Below are positions 1 through 7,724 of a stretch of 17,572 nucleotides of DNA, piece by piece (positions within the stretch are counted from its first letter, which is position 1; each line of letters opens with the position of its first letter). The translations under genes and the position numbers were made by a program. The notes below the pieces were generated by a model that searched no databases, was not told the DNA's origin, and saw only the letters and a list, made by a program, of their open reading frames with translations. This stretch comes from Dysgonamonadaceae bacterium. GTDB lineage: Bacteria; Bacteroidota; Bacteroidia; Bacteroidales; Azobacteroidaceae. The stretch spans positions 1 through 17,572 of the forward strand of contig JAIRRK010000014.1 in assembly GCA_031256015.1 (NCBI GenBank), in the 5' to 3' direction.

Positions 1-1
1 T

Positions 2-115
2 AGTGTCGTTGATGCCGAAGGCTCGCACAGCCTGTATTTCGATGGCCGCAACGTGGACGCGGACCACAGTAGCACTCGTTCCGACGGCCTGAGTGTCAGA
101 TGCATCGCGGAGTGA
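2..115 (+). CDS. 3' end of a FISUMP-domain protein (partial)
   Basis: Only the last 37 codons are in the window, ending in TGA. The reading frame gives an ending with LYFDGRNVDADHSS, then RSDGLSVRC and IAE. This closely resembles the C-terminus of the Fibrobacter succinogenes major paralogous domain (FISUMP, TIGR02145), whose members end in LYF....N......R..G.SVRC. These domains occur in secreted or lipid-anchored surface proteins, often in paralogous sets, and their function is not established. The piece is about 60% GC, clearly higher than most genes in the window, which suggests a different history or a fast-evolving surface gene. The frame and the domain ending are seen directly; family membership rests on a short stretch. 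Confidence 0.65.
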   Translation, partial: SVVDAEGSHSLYFDGRNVDADHSSTRSDGLSVRCIAE

Positions 116-148
116 GTTAAGAACTAAGAACTAAGAACTAAGAGTTAA
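114..148. repeat. 7-bp tandem repeat, five units
   Basis: Five consecutive heptamers follow the FISUMP stop: GAGTTAA, three copies of GAACTAA, then GAGTTAA. Seven is not a multiple of three, so the TAA in each unit falls in successive frames and closes all three forward frames. The TAG in the reverse complement (TTAGTTC) does the same on the minus strand. The block lies between two convergent genes, just before a terminator hairpin. Confidence 0.85.
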
Positions 149-174
149 GGGATGCAAGCGATTGCATCCCTTTG
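149..174 (+). terminator. Hairpin terminator between convergent genes
   Basis: A perfect 9-bp stem (GGGATGCAA, 149-157, with TTGCATCCC, 162-170) is closed by a GCGA tetraloop of the GNRA class and followed by TTTG and further T-rich sequence on the plus strand. It fits a terminator for the FISUMP gene. The stem is symmetric, so it may also stop the convergent acyl-CoA synthetase transcript, although the minus-strand tail is less T-rich. Confidence 0.7.
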
Positions 175-189
175 TCATGTTTTGCTCTT

Positions 190-1842
190 TTATTCCTTCT
201 TTTCCCGAATTTGCACCCGGCGGATTTTTCCGCTGATTGTTTTGGGGAGTTCATCGACAAACTCAATGATTCGAGGGTATTTATACGGCGCGGTCACTTT
301 CTTCACATGTTCCTGTATTTCTTTGATTAGTTCCGGGCCGGCCTTCGATTTGTATTCCTTCGTGAGGATGATAGTGGCTTTAACCACTTGTCCCCTCACT
401 TCGTCCGGAACGCCGGTGATGGCACATTCAACAACGGCGGGGTGAGTCATCAAAGCGCTTTCCACTTCGAAAGGCCCGATGCGATAGCCCGAACTTTTGA
501 TTACATCATCGTTTCGTCCGACAAACCAGTAGTATCCGTCTTCATCTCGCCATGCGATATCCCCTGTGCGGTAAACATTATCGGAGTAAACGCTTTCGGT
601 TAATTCCGGGTCGCGGTAATATCCCATGAACAATCCCACGGGCACCATCCGGTTCGTTCGGAAGATGATTTCGCCCTGTTCTCCGTCTTCGCAGCTTCGG
701 CCGTCGGGAGTCACCAAATCCATGTCGTAAGCCGGACTGGGCATCCCCATTGACCCGGGTTTGGGATTCATCCACGGGAAGTTGGCGATGGTGACCGTTG
801 TTTCCGTTTGTCCGAAGCCTTCCATCAATTTAATTCCGGTAGCTTCGTAAAAGGCATTGAAAACGGAAGGATTAAGCGGTTCTCCGGCGATTTCGCAGTA
901 TTTCAGGGACGATAAATCGTAGTTCTTTATGTTTTCTCTAATCATGAAGCGATAAACGGTAGGAGGGGCGCAAAACGAAGTGATTCGATGCGTTTCCATT
1001 ATTTTCAGAAGTTCGGCGGGAACGAATTTCTCGTGGTCGTAAACAAAGATACAGGCTCCCATAATCCATTGTCCGTACAGTTTACCCCAAGCTGCTTTGG
1101 CCCATCCCGTATCGGCCAAAGTAAGATGAATGCTTTCTTCGGTAAGATTATGCCAGTATCCGGCTGTGATGATATGCCCCAACGGATAGGTGAAATTATG
1201 AATCACCATCTTGGGGTTTCCGGTCGTTCCGGAAGTGAAATAAAGCAGCATGATGTCGTCATTCGAGCCGGTATTTTCGGGTCGATGAAAAGGTATCGGG
1301 TTTGCCGTTCCCTTTCTGAAATCGCTCCATCCTTCAGGGACTTCAGGTCCGACGGAAATGCGGTGTTTTAGTGTCGGACATTCCGGTGCGGCATCGTCAA
1401 TGTGTCGGATAATGGTTTCGTCGCCGACGCAAAGAATGGCTTTTATATCGGCCGAATGGCATCGGTAAACAATGTCTTTCTTCGTTAAGAGGTGAGTGGC
1501 GGGAATGGCAACGGCTCCTATTTTATGAAGCCCCATGACGGCAAACCAATACCAGTATCTCCGTTTAAGAATCAGCATGACCATGTCGCCCTTACCTATT
1601 CCCAACGATTGGAAATAAGCGGCGGCGGCATCACTCTTTTCTTTGATGTCTTTGAATGTAAAATCGATATGTTCCCCCTGATCGTTTACCCAGTACAATG
1701 CTTTTTTGTCGGGATGAGTCTTTGCCCACTCGTCGACGACATCGTAGGCAAAATTGAAATTGTCCGGCACTTTGATTTTGAAGTTGGCTTTGAAATCGGC
1801 TTGATCTTTGAATGTTGTTTGTGAAATATATTTTTCGACCAT
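190..1842 (-). CDS. AMP-forming acyl-CoA synthetase (MACS/acetyl-CoA synthetase-like)
   Basis: This 550-residue protein belongs to the ANL adenylate-forming superfamily. It should activate a carboxylic acid with ATP to an acyl-adenylate and transfer it to coenzyme A in the cytoplasm. Visible motifs, in order, are the phosphate-binding loop TSGTTGNPK from T203, the adenine-side motif GFGQTE, the hinge region [22 protein letters not shown] with [12 protein letters not shown], and the C-terminal [10 protein letters not shown] with the adenylation lysine at K539. Length and motif spacing fit medium-chain acyl-CoA synthetases (MACS) rather than the roughly 650-residue Acs. The substrate (acetate, propionate, branched or medium-chain acids) cannot be read from the sequence. 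The gene begins 13 bp after the XRE-cupin regulator, so the two are probably co-transcribed and the regulator probably controls use of the acid. No Shine-Dalgarno is seen, which is normal in Bacteroidota. Its GC content is somewhat above the genes to its right. Confidence 0.88.
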   Translation of the reverse strand: MVEKYISQTTFKDQADFKANFKIKVPDNFNFAYDVVDEWAKTHPDKKALYWVNDQGEHIDFTFKDIKEKSDAAAAYFQSLGIGKGDMVMLILKRRYWYWFAVMGLHKIGAVAIPATHLLTKKDIVYRCHSADIKAILCVGDETIIRHIDDAAPECPTLKHRISVGPEVPEGWSDFRKGTANPIPFHRPENTGSNDDIMLLYFTSGTTGNPKMVIHNFTYPLGHIITAGYWHNLTEESIHLTLADTGWAKAAWGKLYGQWIMGACIFVYDHEKFVPAELLKIMETHRITSFCAPPTVYRFMIRENIKNYDLSSLKYCEIAGEPLNPSVFNAFYEATGIKLMEGFGQTETTVTIANFPWMNPKPGSMGMPSPAYDMDLVTPDGRSCEDGEQGEIIFRTNRMVPVGLFMGYYRDPELTESVYSDNVYRTGDIAWRDEDGYYWFVGRNDDVIKSSGYRIGPFEVESALMTHPAVVECAITGVPDEVRGQVVKATIILTKEYKSKAGPELIKEIQEHVKKVTAPYKYPRIIEFVDELPKTISGKIRRVQIREKKE

Positions 1843-1855
1843 TTGTATTTACAGT

Positions 1856-2404
1856 TTAGATGATGATTGCTAAAAATTTAACCGGTTGATTGTCCAATGC
1901 TTTCATTCCGTGAGGCATGGAAGAATCGAAATAGATACTGTCTCCGGGGTTGAGGATTAATTCTTTTTCTTTGATTCTGAATAATAATTTCCCTTCCAAA
2001 ACATAATTGAACTCTTGTCCTTCATGAGAATTAAGGAAAAAAGGTTGTTCATTCGGTTCGACGGTCACTTCAAACGGTTCGACTTTGGGTTGCTTGTATC
2101 CTCCGGCCAATGCCCTGTATTTATAAATTTTTGTTCTTTCGACGGAAGCACCGTGTCCGTGTCGGGTTAAGAAATAAGATTTCATTCGCGGTTCTTCTCC
2201 CGACAAGAGGGTAGATGTATCGATGTCGAAATGTTGAGCGATATCAAAAAGGTAACTCATGGGAATATCCTTTTCTCCGGATTCATATCGGATGATTTCG
2301 TCTTCTTTTCTGTTGATTTGTTTTGCCATTTCCTTTACCGAAATATCCAGCGATTCTCTTAATCCTTTTAATCGCGCGGCAATTTGTCTCATTTGATTAC
2401 TCAT
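1856..2404 (-). CDS. XRE-family transcriptional regulator with C-terminal cupin
   Basis: This 182-residue regulator has two parts. Residues about 9-62 form an XRE/HTH_3 DNA-binding domain (IAARLKGLRESLDISVKEMA, then INRKEDEIIRYESGEKDIP). Residues about 105-180 form a small cupin barrel with both conserved motifs: HEGQEFNYVLEG (H127, E131, G138) and PGDSIYFDSSMPHG (D155, H165). The second histidine of cupin motif 1 is a glycine here, so metal binding is uncertain; many members of this class use the cupin only to sense a small ligand. It is the first gene of the unit with the acyl-CoA synthetase, and a homologous pairing is common in anaerobic Bacteroidota. A likely role is control of its own operon in response to the acid or its CoA ester; this is inferred from gene order only. 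Confidence 0.85.
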   Translation of the reverse strand: MSNQMRQIAARLKGLRESLDISVKEMAKQINRKEDEIIRYESGEKDIPMSYLFDIAQHFDIDTSTLLSGEEPRMKSYFLTRHGHGASVERTKIYKYRALAGGYKQPKVEPFEVTVEPNEQPFFLNSHEGQEFNYVLEGKLLFRIKEKELILNPGDSIYFDSSMPHGMKALDNQPVKFLAIII

Positions 2405-2506
2405 AGGTTTCTATATTTTTTATTAATAGCAATAATTTCCGAATAAAATGTTTTTTATTGTGCCGTAATACGAACGCAAGTTGATACAACCGTTCTTTCT
2501 CTAAAT

Positions 2507-2550
2507 CCCTTAAAACCGAAGCCGGCACCTTTTTCGGTTGACCTTAAGGG
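2507..2550. other. Long bulged inverted repeat upstream of phoH
   Basis: CCCTTAA (2507-2513) plus AACCGAA (2514-2520) pair with TTCGGTT (2533-2539) and TTAAGGG (2544-2550). This gives 14 base pairs, interrupted only by a 4-nt bulge (GACC, 2540-2543), around a 12-nt loop that itself contains the palindrome GCCGGC. No T-tract follows on either strand, so it does not look like an intrinsic terminator. It may be a leader structure of either divergent gene or a protein-binding site. Confidence 0.6.
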
Positions 2551-2658
2551 GAAAGTTTGTGTTATTTTGTAAGCATAAATAATACGAGGTTCAAATATTT
2601 CCGGTAAAAGTATAAAATAAGTTACAGAAAGCAACTGAATAATTTGAAAATAATTAAT

Positions 2659-2666
2659 TACATTTG
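2659..2666 (+). promoter_or_regulatory. Probable -7 box of the phoH-purC-aroE operon
   Basis: TACATTTG matches the Bacteroidota primary sigma factor -7 consensus TAnnTTTG exactly and lies 46 bp before the phoH ATG. No TTTG is found at the expected 19-21 bp upstream (the nearest, 2643-2646, is only 12 bp away), so the -33 element is weak or absent. Confidence 0.4.
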
Positions 2667-2712
2667 CATCTCATTTTCATTATAAATCGAAGTAACAACT
2701 GAAAAGAACTGA

Positions 2713-3660
2713 ATGATAGAGCGAATCATTATTGTGGACGGAATAGATCCGGGAAGTTTTTATGGTGCGAATAACGCAAACATTCAATTAATTAAATCGT
2801 TATTTCCCAAACTCAGAATCATTGCCCGCGGGAATGTGATTAAAGCCATAGGAGATGAGATAGAGTTGATTGCGTTTGAAGAAAAGATACAGGAAATGGA
2901 ACAATATTACGGACTGTATAATGTTTTAACTGAAAATGCCATTCTCAAAATCATAAAAGGAATACACGATAACGATTCTCCGGCGAAACAAGAAAATCTG
3001 ATTATTTACGGAATGAACGGAAAGGCGATTGTGGCCCGAACGGAAAATCAACAAAAACTTGCCGCCGCCTTTGATGATAATGATATGATATTCGCCGTCG
3101 GCCCGGCAGGCTCAGGGAAAACTTATACGGCGATAGCTCTGGCTGTCAGAACCTTAAAAAACAGAGAAGTTAAGAAAATCATTTTGAGTCGTCCGGCTGT
3201 GGAAGCAGGAGAGAAATTGGGATTTCTTCCCGGAGACATGAAAGACAAAATAGACCCTTATCTGCAACCGCCGTACGATGCTTTGGAAGATATGATTCCG
3301 ATTGCGAAATTGAAAGAATACATAGAAAATAAAGTGATTCAAATAGCACCTCTGGCTTTTATGCGAGGAAGAACATTGAATGATGCCGTTATTATTTTGG
3401 ATGAGGCTCAAAATACAAGCACTCAACAAATCAAAATGTTTCTGACTCGCATGGGGATGAATGCCAAAATGATTATTACCGGCGATGTAACTCAAATTGA
3501 TTTGCCGCCGGCGCAAAAATCCGGATTGATTCATGCGATGAAAATATTGAAAAATATTCCCGGAATTGCACAGATCGAGTTTAATAAAAAAGATATTGTG
3601 CGACATAAATTGGTGCAGAGAATTGTGGATGCGTATGAAAAATATGAAATAAATAAATAA
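2713..3660 (+). CDS. phoH: PhoH-family ATPase
   Basis: This is a 315-residue PhoH/YbeZ-type cytoplasmic ATPase. It has a Walker A motif GPAGSGKT (residues 130-137), a Walker B motif VIILDEAQN (226-234), the PhoH signature [17 protein letters not shown] between them, and sensor-like [13 protein letters not shown] afterwards. Roughly 110 N-terminal residues precede the ATPase, the usual arrangement in this family. PhoH-like proteins are associated with RNA metabolism and ribosome maturation, often alongside the endoribonuclease YbeY, but the exact reaction is not settled. The start is set by the ATG that follows a normal AT-rich leader. The stop is followed by purC after 2 bp, so phoH leads a tight operon with purC and aroE. 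Confidence 0.92.
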   Translation: MIERIIIVDGIDPGSFYGANNANIQLIKSLFPKLRIIARGNVIKAIGDEIELIAFEEKIQEMEQYYGLYNVLTENAILKIIKGIHDNDSPAKQENLIIYGMNGKAIVARTENQQKLAAAFDDNDMIFAVGPAGSGKTYTAIALAVRTLKNREVKKIILSRPAVEAGEKLGFLPGDMKDKIDPYLQPPYDALEDMIPIAKLKEYIENKVIQIAPLAFMRGRTLNDAVIILDEAQNTSTQQIKMFLTRMGMNAKMIITGDVTQIDLPPAQKSGLIHAMKILKNIPGIAQIEFNKKDIVRHKLVQRIVDAYEKYEINK

Positions 3661-3662
3661 AA

Positions 3663-4616
3663 ATGAAGAATACTTTAGTAACGACCGATTTTAAATTTCC
3701 GGAACAAACTCATGTTTATCACGGAAAAGTGAGAGATGTGTATTCAATAGGAGAAGACACTTTGGTGATGATAGCCACTGACAGAATTTCCGCTTTTGAT
3801 GTGATTCTTCCTCAAGGAATCCCATACAAAGGACAAGTGCTGAATCAGATTGCGGCTAAGTTTTTGGATGCGACCGCGGATATTGTTCCCAACTGGAAAT
3901 CGGCGGTTCCCGATCCGATGGTAACTGTCGGATTGCGTTGCGAGCCGTTCAAAGTGGAAATGGTTGTGCGCGGATATTTAACGGGAAGTGCTTGGAGAGC
4001 TTATAAAGCCGGAGAAAGAACTCTTTGCGGAATCCGTCTGCCGGACGGAATGAAAGAAAACGAAAAATTTCCCGTACCGATTATTACGCCTACAACCAAA
4101 GCGGACGAAGGGCATGACGAGAATATTTCCAAACAGGAAATTATCGCACAGGGCTTAGTCGGTAAAGACGATTATGAGCAATTAGAAAAATATACGCTGG
4201 CTTTGTTTCAACGAGGAACTGAAATGGCTGCTTCGAAAGGACTTATCTTGGTTGATACAAAATATGAATTCGGAAAGAAAGACGGAAAAATCTATTTGAT
4301 TGATGAAATTCATACGCCGGATTCTTCCCGTTATTTTTATGCCGAAGGATACCGTGAAAGATTTGAAAAAGGAGAAGAGCAAAAGCAATTATCCAAAGAA
4401 TTTGTTCGTCAGTGGTTGATGGAAAACGGATTTCAAGGCAAAGAAGGACAGACCGTTCCGGAAATGACTCCGGAGTACTGCGAAAGCGTTTCGGAAAGAT
4501 ACATCGAACTTTATGAAAAAATAACGGGAGAAGCGTTCGTAAAAGCCGATATTAACGATGTCCCTTCACGGATTGAAAAAAATATAAATGCTTATCTGAA
4601 ATCGTATAAAAAGTAA
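3663..4616 (+). CDS. purC: Phosphoribosylaminoimidazole-succinocarboxamide synthase (SAICAR synthetase)
   Basis: PurC catalyses the ATP-dependent joining of CAIR and aspartate to give SAICAR in de novo purine synthesis in the cytoplasm. Family motifs are visible in order: [28 protein letters not shown] near the N-terminus, [40 protein letters not shown], and [12 protein letters not shown]. At 317 residues it belongs to the longer form, not the approximately 240-residue form of E. coli. It starts 2 bp after phoH and ends 1 bp before aroE, so all three genes are probably translated from one mRNA. Nothing looks broken. Confidence 0.96.
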   Translation: MKNTLVTTDFKFPEQTHVYHGKVRDVYSIGEDTLVMIATDRISAFDVILPQGIPYKGQVLNQIAAKFLDATADIVPNWKSAVPDPMVTVGLRCEPFKVEMVVRGYLTGSAWRAYKAGERTLCGIRLPDGMKENEKFPVPIITPTTKADEGHDENISKQEIIAQGLVGKDDYEQLEKYTLALFQRGTEMAASKGLILVDTKYEFGKKDGKIYLIDEIHTPDSSRYFYAEGYRERFEKGEEQKQLSKEFVRQWLMENGFQGKEGQTVPEMTPEYCESVSERYIELYEKITGEAFVKADINDVPSRIEKNINAYLKSYKK

Positions 4617-4617
4617 T

Positions 4618-5370
4618 ATGGATCTTTACGGATTAATCGGCTATCCTCTGAGTCATTCTTTTTCGAGGAGTTTTTTTAACGATAAGTTTGCCGCAGAACA
4701 AATAGACGCTCAATATGTCAACTTCGAGATTCCTTCCATTCAGGAATTTAAATCTGTGATAAAAAATAACCCGGCTCTCAAAGGATTGAATGTGACGATT
4801 CCTTATAAAGAGCAGGTTATTCCTTTTTTAGACAAAATAAACGACGATTCCAAACAAATAGGGGCGGTCAATGTGATTGCTTTTAATCGCTCGAAAGGAA
4901 AATTGAAATTAATCGGATATAATTCGGATATAATCGGATTTAAAAACTCGATAGAACCGCTAATTCCTTCCAAGCATGAGAAAGCTTTGGTTTTGGGTAC
5001 AGGCGGGTCGGCCAAAGCCATTTATCTTGGATTGAAACAATTGGGCGTCGATCCGGTTTATGTATCGAGAGAAAAAATATCACCGGATATGTTGACTTAT
5101 GCCGAATTGCTTCCGGAAGTGATGGAATCGCATACAATCATCGTGAATTGTACTCCTGTCGGGATGTGGCCGAACGTTGATGCTTGTCCCGATATACCTT
5201 ATCATCTCCTGACAAAGAAACATTTATTGTACGATTTATTGTACAATCCGAATGAAACTCTTTTCATGAAAGAAGGGAAAAAAAGAGGAGCCACAGTAAA
5301 AAACGGATTGGAAATGCTTCTTCTTCAAGCTTTCGCCGGTTGGGATTTTTGGCAAGGAATCGTCAAATAA
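4618..5370 (+). CDS. aroE: Shikimate dehydrogenase
   Basis: AroE reduces 3-dehydroshikimate to shikimate with NADPH, the fourth step of the chorismate pathway. The 250-residue protein shows the shikimate-binding SHSFS near the N-terminus, NVTIPYK with the catalytic lysine K64, NSD with the paired aspartate D104, the dinucleotide-binding turn LGTGGSAKA, NCTPVGMWP, and the C-terminal GLEMLLLQA. It is slightly shorter than the E. coli enzyme (272) but complete. It is the last gene of the phoH-purC-aroE unit. Its stop lies only 2 bp from the stop of convergent btuF, leaving no room for a terminator between them. Confidence 0.93.
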   Translation: MDLYGLIGYPLSHSFSRSFFNDKFAAEQIDAQYVNFEIPSIQEFKSVIKNNPALKGLNVTIPYKEQVIPFLDKINDDSKQIGAVNVIAFNRSKGKLKLIGYNSDIIGFKNSIEPLIPSKHEKALVLGTGGSAKAIYLGLKQLGVDPVYVSREKISPDMLTYAELLPEVMESHTIIVNCTPVGMWPNVDACPDIPYHLLTKKHLLYDLLYNPNETLFMKEGKKRGATVKNGLEMLLLQAFAGWDFWQGIVK

Positions 5371-5372
5371 TT

Positions 5373-6509
5373 TTACTTCGTTAATTTGTTGTAATAACGA
5401 GGCTGATGATTCGGTAATAATTCCGGATGAAAAATAGAAATAAAATCCCTCAGTATCCAATCCGGATGAAGAGGCAGCTCGCGGTAATAATTCGCTGTTT
5501 GCAAGGTATTGCAAGCATAGATTTTTCGCTCTTTAAAAGCTTTGAATAGTCCGTAATTTGAATAATCCGATTGAAGCTGTTCGTAAGTCATATTATACGG
5601 ACTATAATATTTAAATAACCAAAAATCAGCATCTTCCGCTTTGTCTAAAACCGTTTCGAAATGAAGAGAAACGGATCCCGAATGATCGTTCTCTTTCAGT
5701 ATATAATCGGCTCCGGCATCGGAAAACAAGTTAGCCATATAGCTTTTTCCTCCCGGCATATACCAAAAATCACCAAGTTTTAATTCTGCAAATACCGACG
5801 GACGGTATTTTACATGATCAGTCAGTTCTTTTAATTGATTGTAATGATTAAGCGTTTGCCGGAATAACGAGTCGGCCAATTCTTCTTTCTCAAAAAGCCA
5901 ACCGTAAAAACGAATCCATTCGGCTTGACCCAAAGGGTCGGATTCCATGTATTCAAAGCAATGAATAATCGGAGCCGGCTGTTTATTCAGAGAAGTATTT
6001 TCCGAATCGCTGATTGGATTGGTAAACAACGCATCCGGATTAATTAATATCAGTTTTTCTATATGGGGATTAGATGCTTGTCCGATATCTTCTATTTTTC
6101 CGGTTTCAATTCCATGTTTGATATAAGGCAGATCGATATATTCCGGTTCGGCAACTCCTGTGAGCGTGTGTAAAACATCTAATTCTTCCAAAAAACCGCA
6201 AATAACCGAAGAAAAAACAACCGTTCTTTTCAGGGGAGTCCGAATAATTTCTCCTTTCGGAAGATGATCGGGTAAAGGTTTTGAATCGGAACATAAAATA
6301 TAGGTTTGAAGCGTTTGCTCTTTATTCCAAGGATTTATTAAATGAATGACTTTGAAATCGGAATGTCTTTCCAAAATAAATCCGTTAGCAAAATAAGTAC
6401 TGTCGATAGAGAAATCCGGATATTCGTTATTCCGTGAAACCGACTGCTTTTTCTGACAAGCACTCAGCAACATGATTCCTAATAATAAAATAAAACCGCT
6501 TTTTTTCAT
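5373..6509 (-). CDS. btuF: BtuF-like cobalamin-binding lipoprotein of an ABC transporter
   Basis: This is a solute-binding protein of the Peripla_BP_2 (iron-siderophore/cobalamin) type. It should receive corrinoid in the periplasm and deliver it to an inner-membrane BtuCD permease. I place the start at the ATG at 6509 (MKKSGF); an upstream in-frame TTG at 6518 is possible but less likely. This gives 378 residues and a clean lipoprotein signal ending LLSAC (Cys18). The residues after the cysteine, QKKQ, lack the acidic surface-export signal, consistent with anchoring in the periplasm. Segments typical of the family include KRTVVFSSVICGFLEELDVL, IEKLILINPDALF and an FKYYSPYNMTYEQL-like C-lobe. 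It is the third gene after the cobalamin riboswitch, 74 bp after btuG. The specificity call rests mainly on the riboswitch and the BtuB-BtuG context; a siderophore-type binder is the alternative. Confidence 0.8.
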   Translation of the reverse strand: MKKSGFILLLGIMLLSACQKKQSVSRNNEYPDFSIDSTYFANGFILERHSDFKVIHLINPWNKEQTLQTYILCSDSKPLPDHLPKGEIIRTPLKRTVVFSSVICGFLEELDVLHTLTGVAEPEYIDLPYIKHGIETGKIEDIGQASNPHIEKLILINPDALFTNPISDSENTSLNKQPAPIIHCFEYMESDPLGQAEWIRFYGWLFEKEELADSLFRQTLNHYNQLKELTDHVKYRPSVFAELKLGDFWYMPGGKSYMANLFSDAGADYILKENDHSGSVSLHFETVLDKAEDADFWLFKYYSPYNMTYEQLQSDYSNYGLFKAFKERKIYACNTLQTANYYRELPLHPDWILRDFISIFHPELLPNHQPRYYNKLTK

Positions 6510-6530
6510 AAAATCCAACGATGCAAAATG

Positions 6531-6569
6531 AAGAGCCGGAAAAAGAGATTGGTGTTTTTCCGACTCTTA
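6531..6569 (-). other. Intercistronic hairpin between btuG and btuF
   Basis: A 14-bp stem joins 6531-6544 with 6556-6569 around an 11-nt loop. On the minus strand, which is the mRNA sense, every position pairs, with one G-U wobble at 6536/6564. On the plus strand that position is a C-A mismatch, so the structure favours the btu transcript. A moderately T-rich stretch (CTCTTCATTTTG) follows in the mRNA sense. It could be a partial terminator that lowers btuF expression, or a 3'-end stabiliser of the btuB-btuG segment. Confidence 0.65.
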
Positions 6570-6583
6570 TAGGGTATATCAAA

Positions 6584-7675
6584 TTAATAAAACTGAAATT
6601 TACACGGAAAGAGGCCGACTGATTCCTTTGTTTTTAAGTTTCCTGTTGTGTCAAAAATATACATTTTCCCTCGTTCTTTCGGCAAATAAGAAGCAATATA
6701 AATTTCTTTGCTTACCGGATGAATTTCAATAGAAAAAGGAGTTTCGGCTATTTCCGATGCTGCAATAAACGGATTTTCATCTATTTTTCCGGTTCGGATA
6801 TCGTATTGGAAAATTCCATTGTGATGCGACTGATAGTCTTCATCATAATAAACGCCGTAAAAATAAACAGTGTTGCCGGATAAGGCAAAATTGCCGAAAG
6901 GGCGGTCGTTAATATCTACTTCTATGTTTGCTTCTTTTGAATAAGTATCGATGATCTGAAATCCTCCCGGAATATTACCGAAATTTCCTTGATAAGTTAA
7001 GTAAATTTTTCCTGTTCCGTTCGATTTTACAAAATTGGGATTCAGACCAACCTCGATTTTTTCAATTTCTTTAAAAGAAGCAATATCTACAACCGATAAA
7101 GTATTGCCCGGATTTCCCCATAGTCCCGAATTTGCTACATATAACTTGTTGTTATCGTAAGCAATTCCCACCGGATTAATCCCTACTTGAGTGCGATCTT
7201 CAATCGCCAAAGAAAGGGTATCGATTCGGAATACATATCCGTCTCTTGATTGAGACTCTTGAGTGGTAACATACACTTTGCCACGATGGGTCGCAAAATG
7301 CCAAGGCGAAAAGGAATGTTCGTCGATATTCATATCAATCCGTTTGATTTCTTTCAAAGTACGGATGTCAAGAATAGAAATTGAATTGGAACCTCCTACG
7401 GAAATGTATAATTTGCTTCCATAGAGAATCATGTCTTGAGCCAAATCGCCTAATTTTCCGTTAAAAATATCCGTTTGCATGGTAGATGCGGATGGGTCAA
7501 AAAGACTGAGACCGGCATCGTTCGCACCCGGATTCCCTTGATTCAGAATGAATACTCCTTGATCTTGAGGATCGGGAGGAGGCTGAACCGGATTTTCGTT
7601 ATCGCAAGCAATTAGGCAAATAGAAGCCGAAATTAAAAAGAAAAAATGTTTCATTGAATTGATTTTTGTTTTCAT
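6584..7675 (-). CDS. btuG: BtuG-like surface lipoprotein, beta-propeller vitamin B12 binder
   Basis: This 363-residue lipoprotein has a signal peptide ending in LIAC (Cys24), followed by acidic DNEN, the kind of sequence that sends Bacteroidota lipoproteins to the cell surface. The mature part is a YncE/surface-layer-like beta-propeller with recurring blades such as LYISVGGSNSISILDIRTLKEIKRI, VYVTTQES, KLYVANSG..GNTLSVVDIASFKEIEKIEVG and EIYIASYLPKERGKMYIFDT. BtuG proteins of gut Bacteroides are seven-bladed propellers that bind cobalamin extremely tightly and cap the BtuB channel. Size, fold, lipobox and position directly after a riboswitch-controlled TonB receptor all match. An in-frame ATG at 7654 would give a shorter signal peptide; I keep the longer start because its lysine-rich n-region is normal. 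Without the operon context I would call it only a YncE-like propeller lipoprotein. Confidence 0.78.
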   Translation of the reverse strand: MKTKINSMKHFFFLISASICLIACDNENPVQPPPDPQDQGVFILNQGNPGANDAGLSLFDPSASTMQTDIFNGKLGDLAQDMILYGSKLYISVGGSNSISILDIRTLKEIKRIDMNIDEHSFSPWHFATHRGKVYVTTQESQSRDGYVFRIDTLSLAIEDRTQVGINPVGIAYDNNKLYVANSGLWGNPGNTLSVVDIASFKEIEKIEVGLNPNFVKSNGTGKIYLTYQGNFGNIPGGFQIIDTYSKEANIEVDINDRPFGNFALSGNTVYFYGVYYDEDYQSHHNGIFQYDIRTGKIDENPFIAASEIAETPFSIEIHPVSKEIYIASYLPKERGKMYIFDTTGNLKTKESVGLFPCKFQFY

Positions 7676-7724
7676 TGTAATTGATTTTAAATGAATTAGT
7701 AATATGATTGTTTGTTCTCTTAAA

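Larger units (their letters stand above)
2405..2712. other. 308-bp divergent intergenic region
   Basis: No gene is visible in this spacer between the minus-strand regulator and plus-strand phoH. It is AT-rich near both genes. It contains a long bulged hairpin (2507-2550) and one good -7 box for phoH (2659-2666). I did not find a convincing promoter for the regulator: the best minus-strand candidate is AATATTTG (2592-2599), one base off the TAnnTTTG consensus and without a -33 partner. Confidence 0.6.

Noticed and set aside
114..148. CRISPR array from the heptamer repeat
   Set aside because: Units are 7 bp with no spacers and no cas genes are nearby.
988..1371. Plus-strand frame of 127 codons inside the acyl-CoA synthetase
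   Set aside because: It is antisense to a gene with all expected motifs; the composition is that of a shadow frame.
3154..3606. Minus-strand frame of 150 codons inside phoH
   Set aside because: It is antisense to the PhoH ATPase core with its Walker motifs and has no domain signal of its own.
5236..5514. Minus-strand frame across the aroE/btuF junction
   Set aside because: It lies over two well-supported genes in another phase and has no recognisable protein features.
6510..6518. TTG start for btuF giving three extra residues
   Set aside because: ATG at 6509 gives a standard lipoprotein signal peptide (MKKSGF...LLSAC); the TTG is less likely in this setting.
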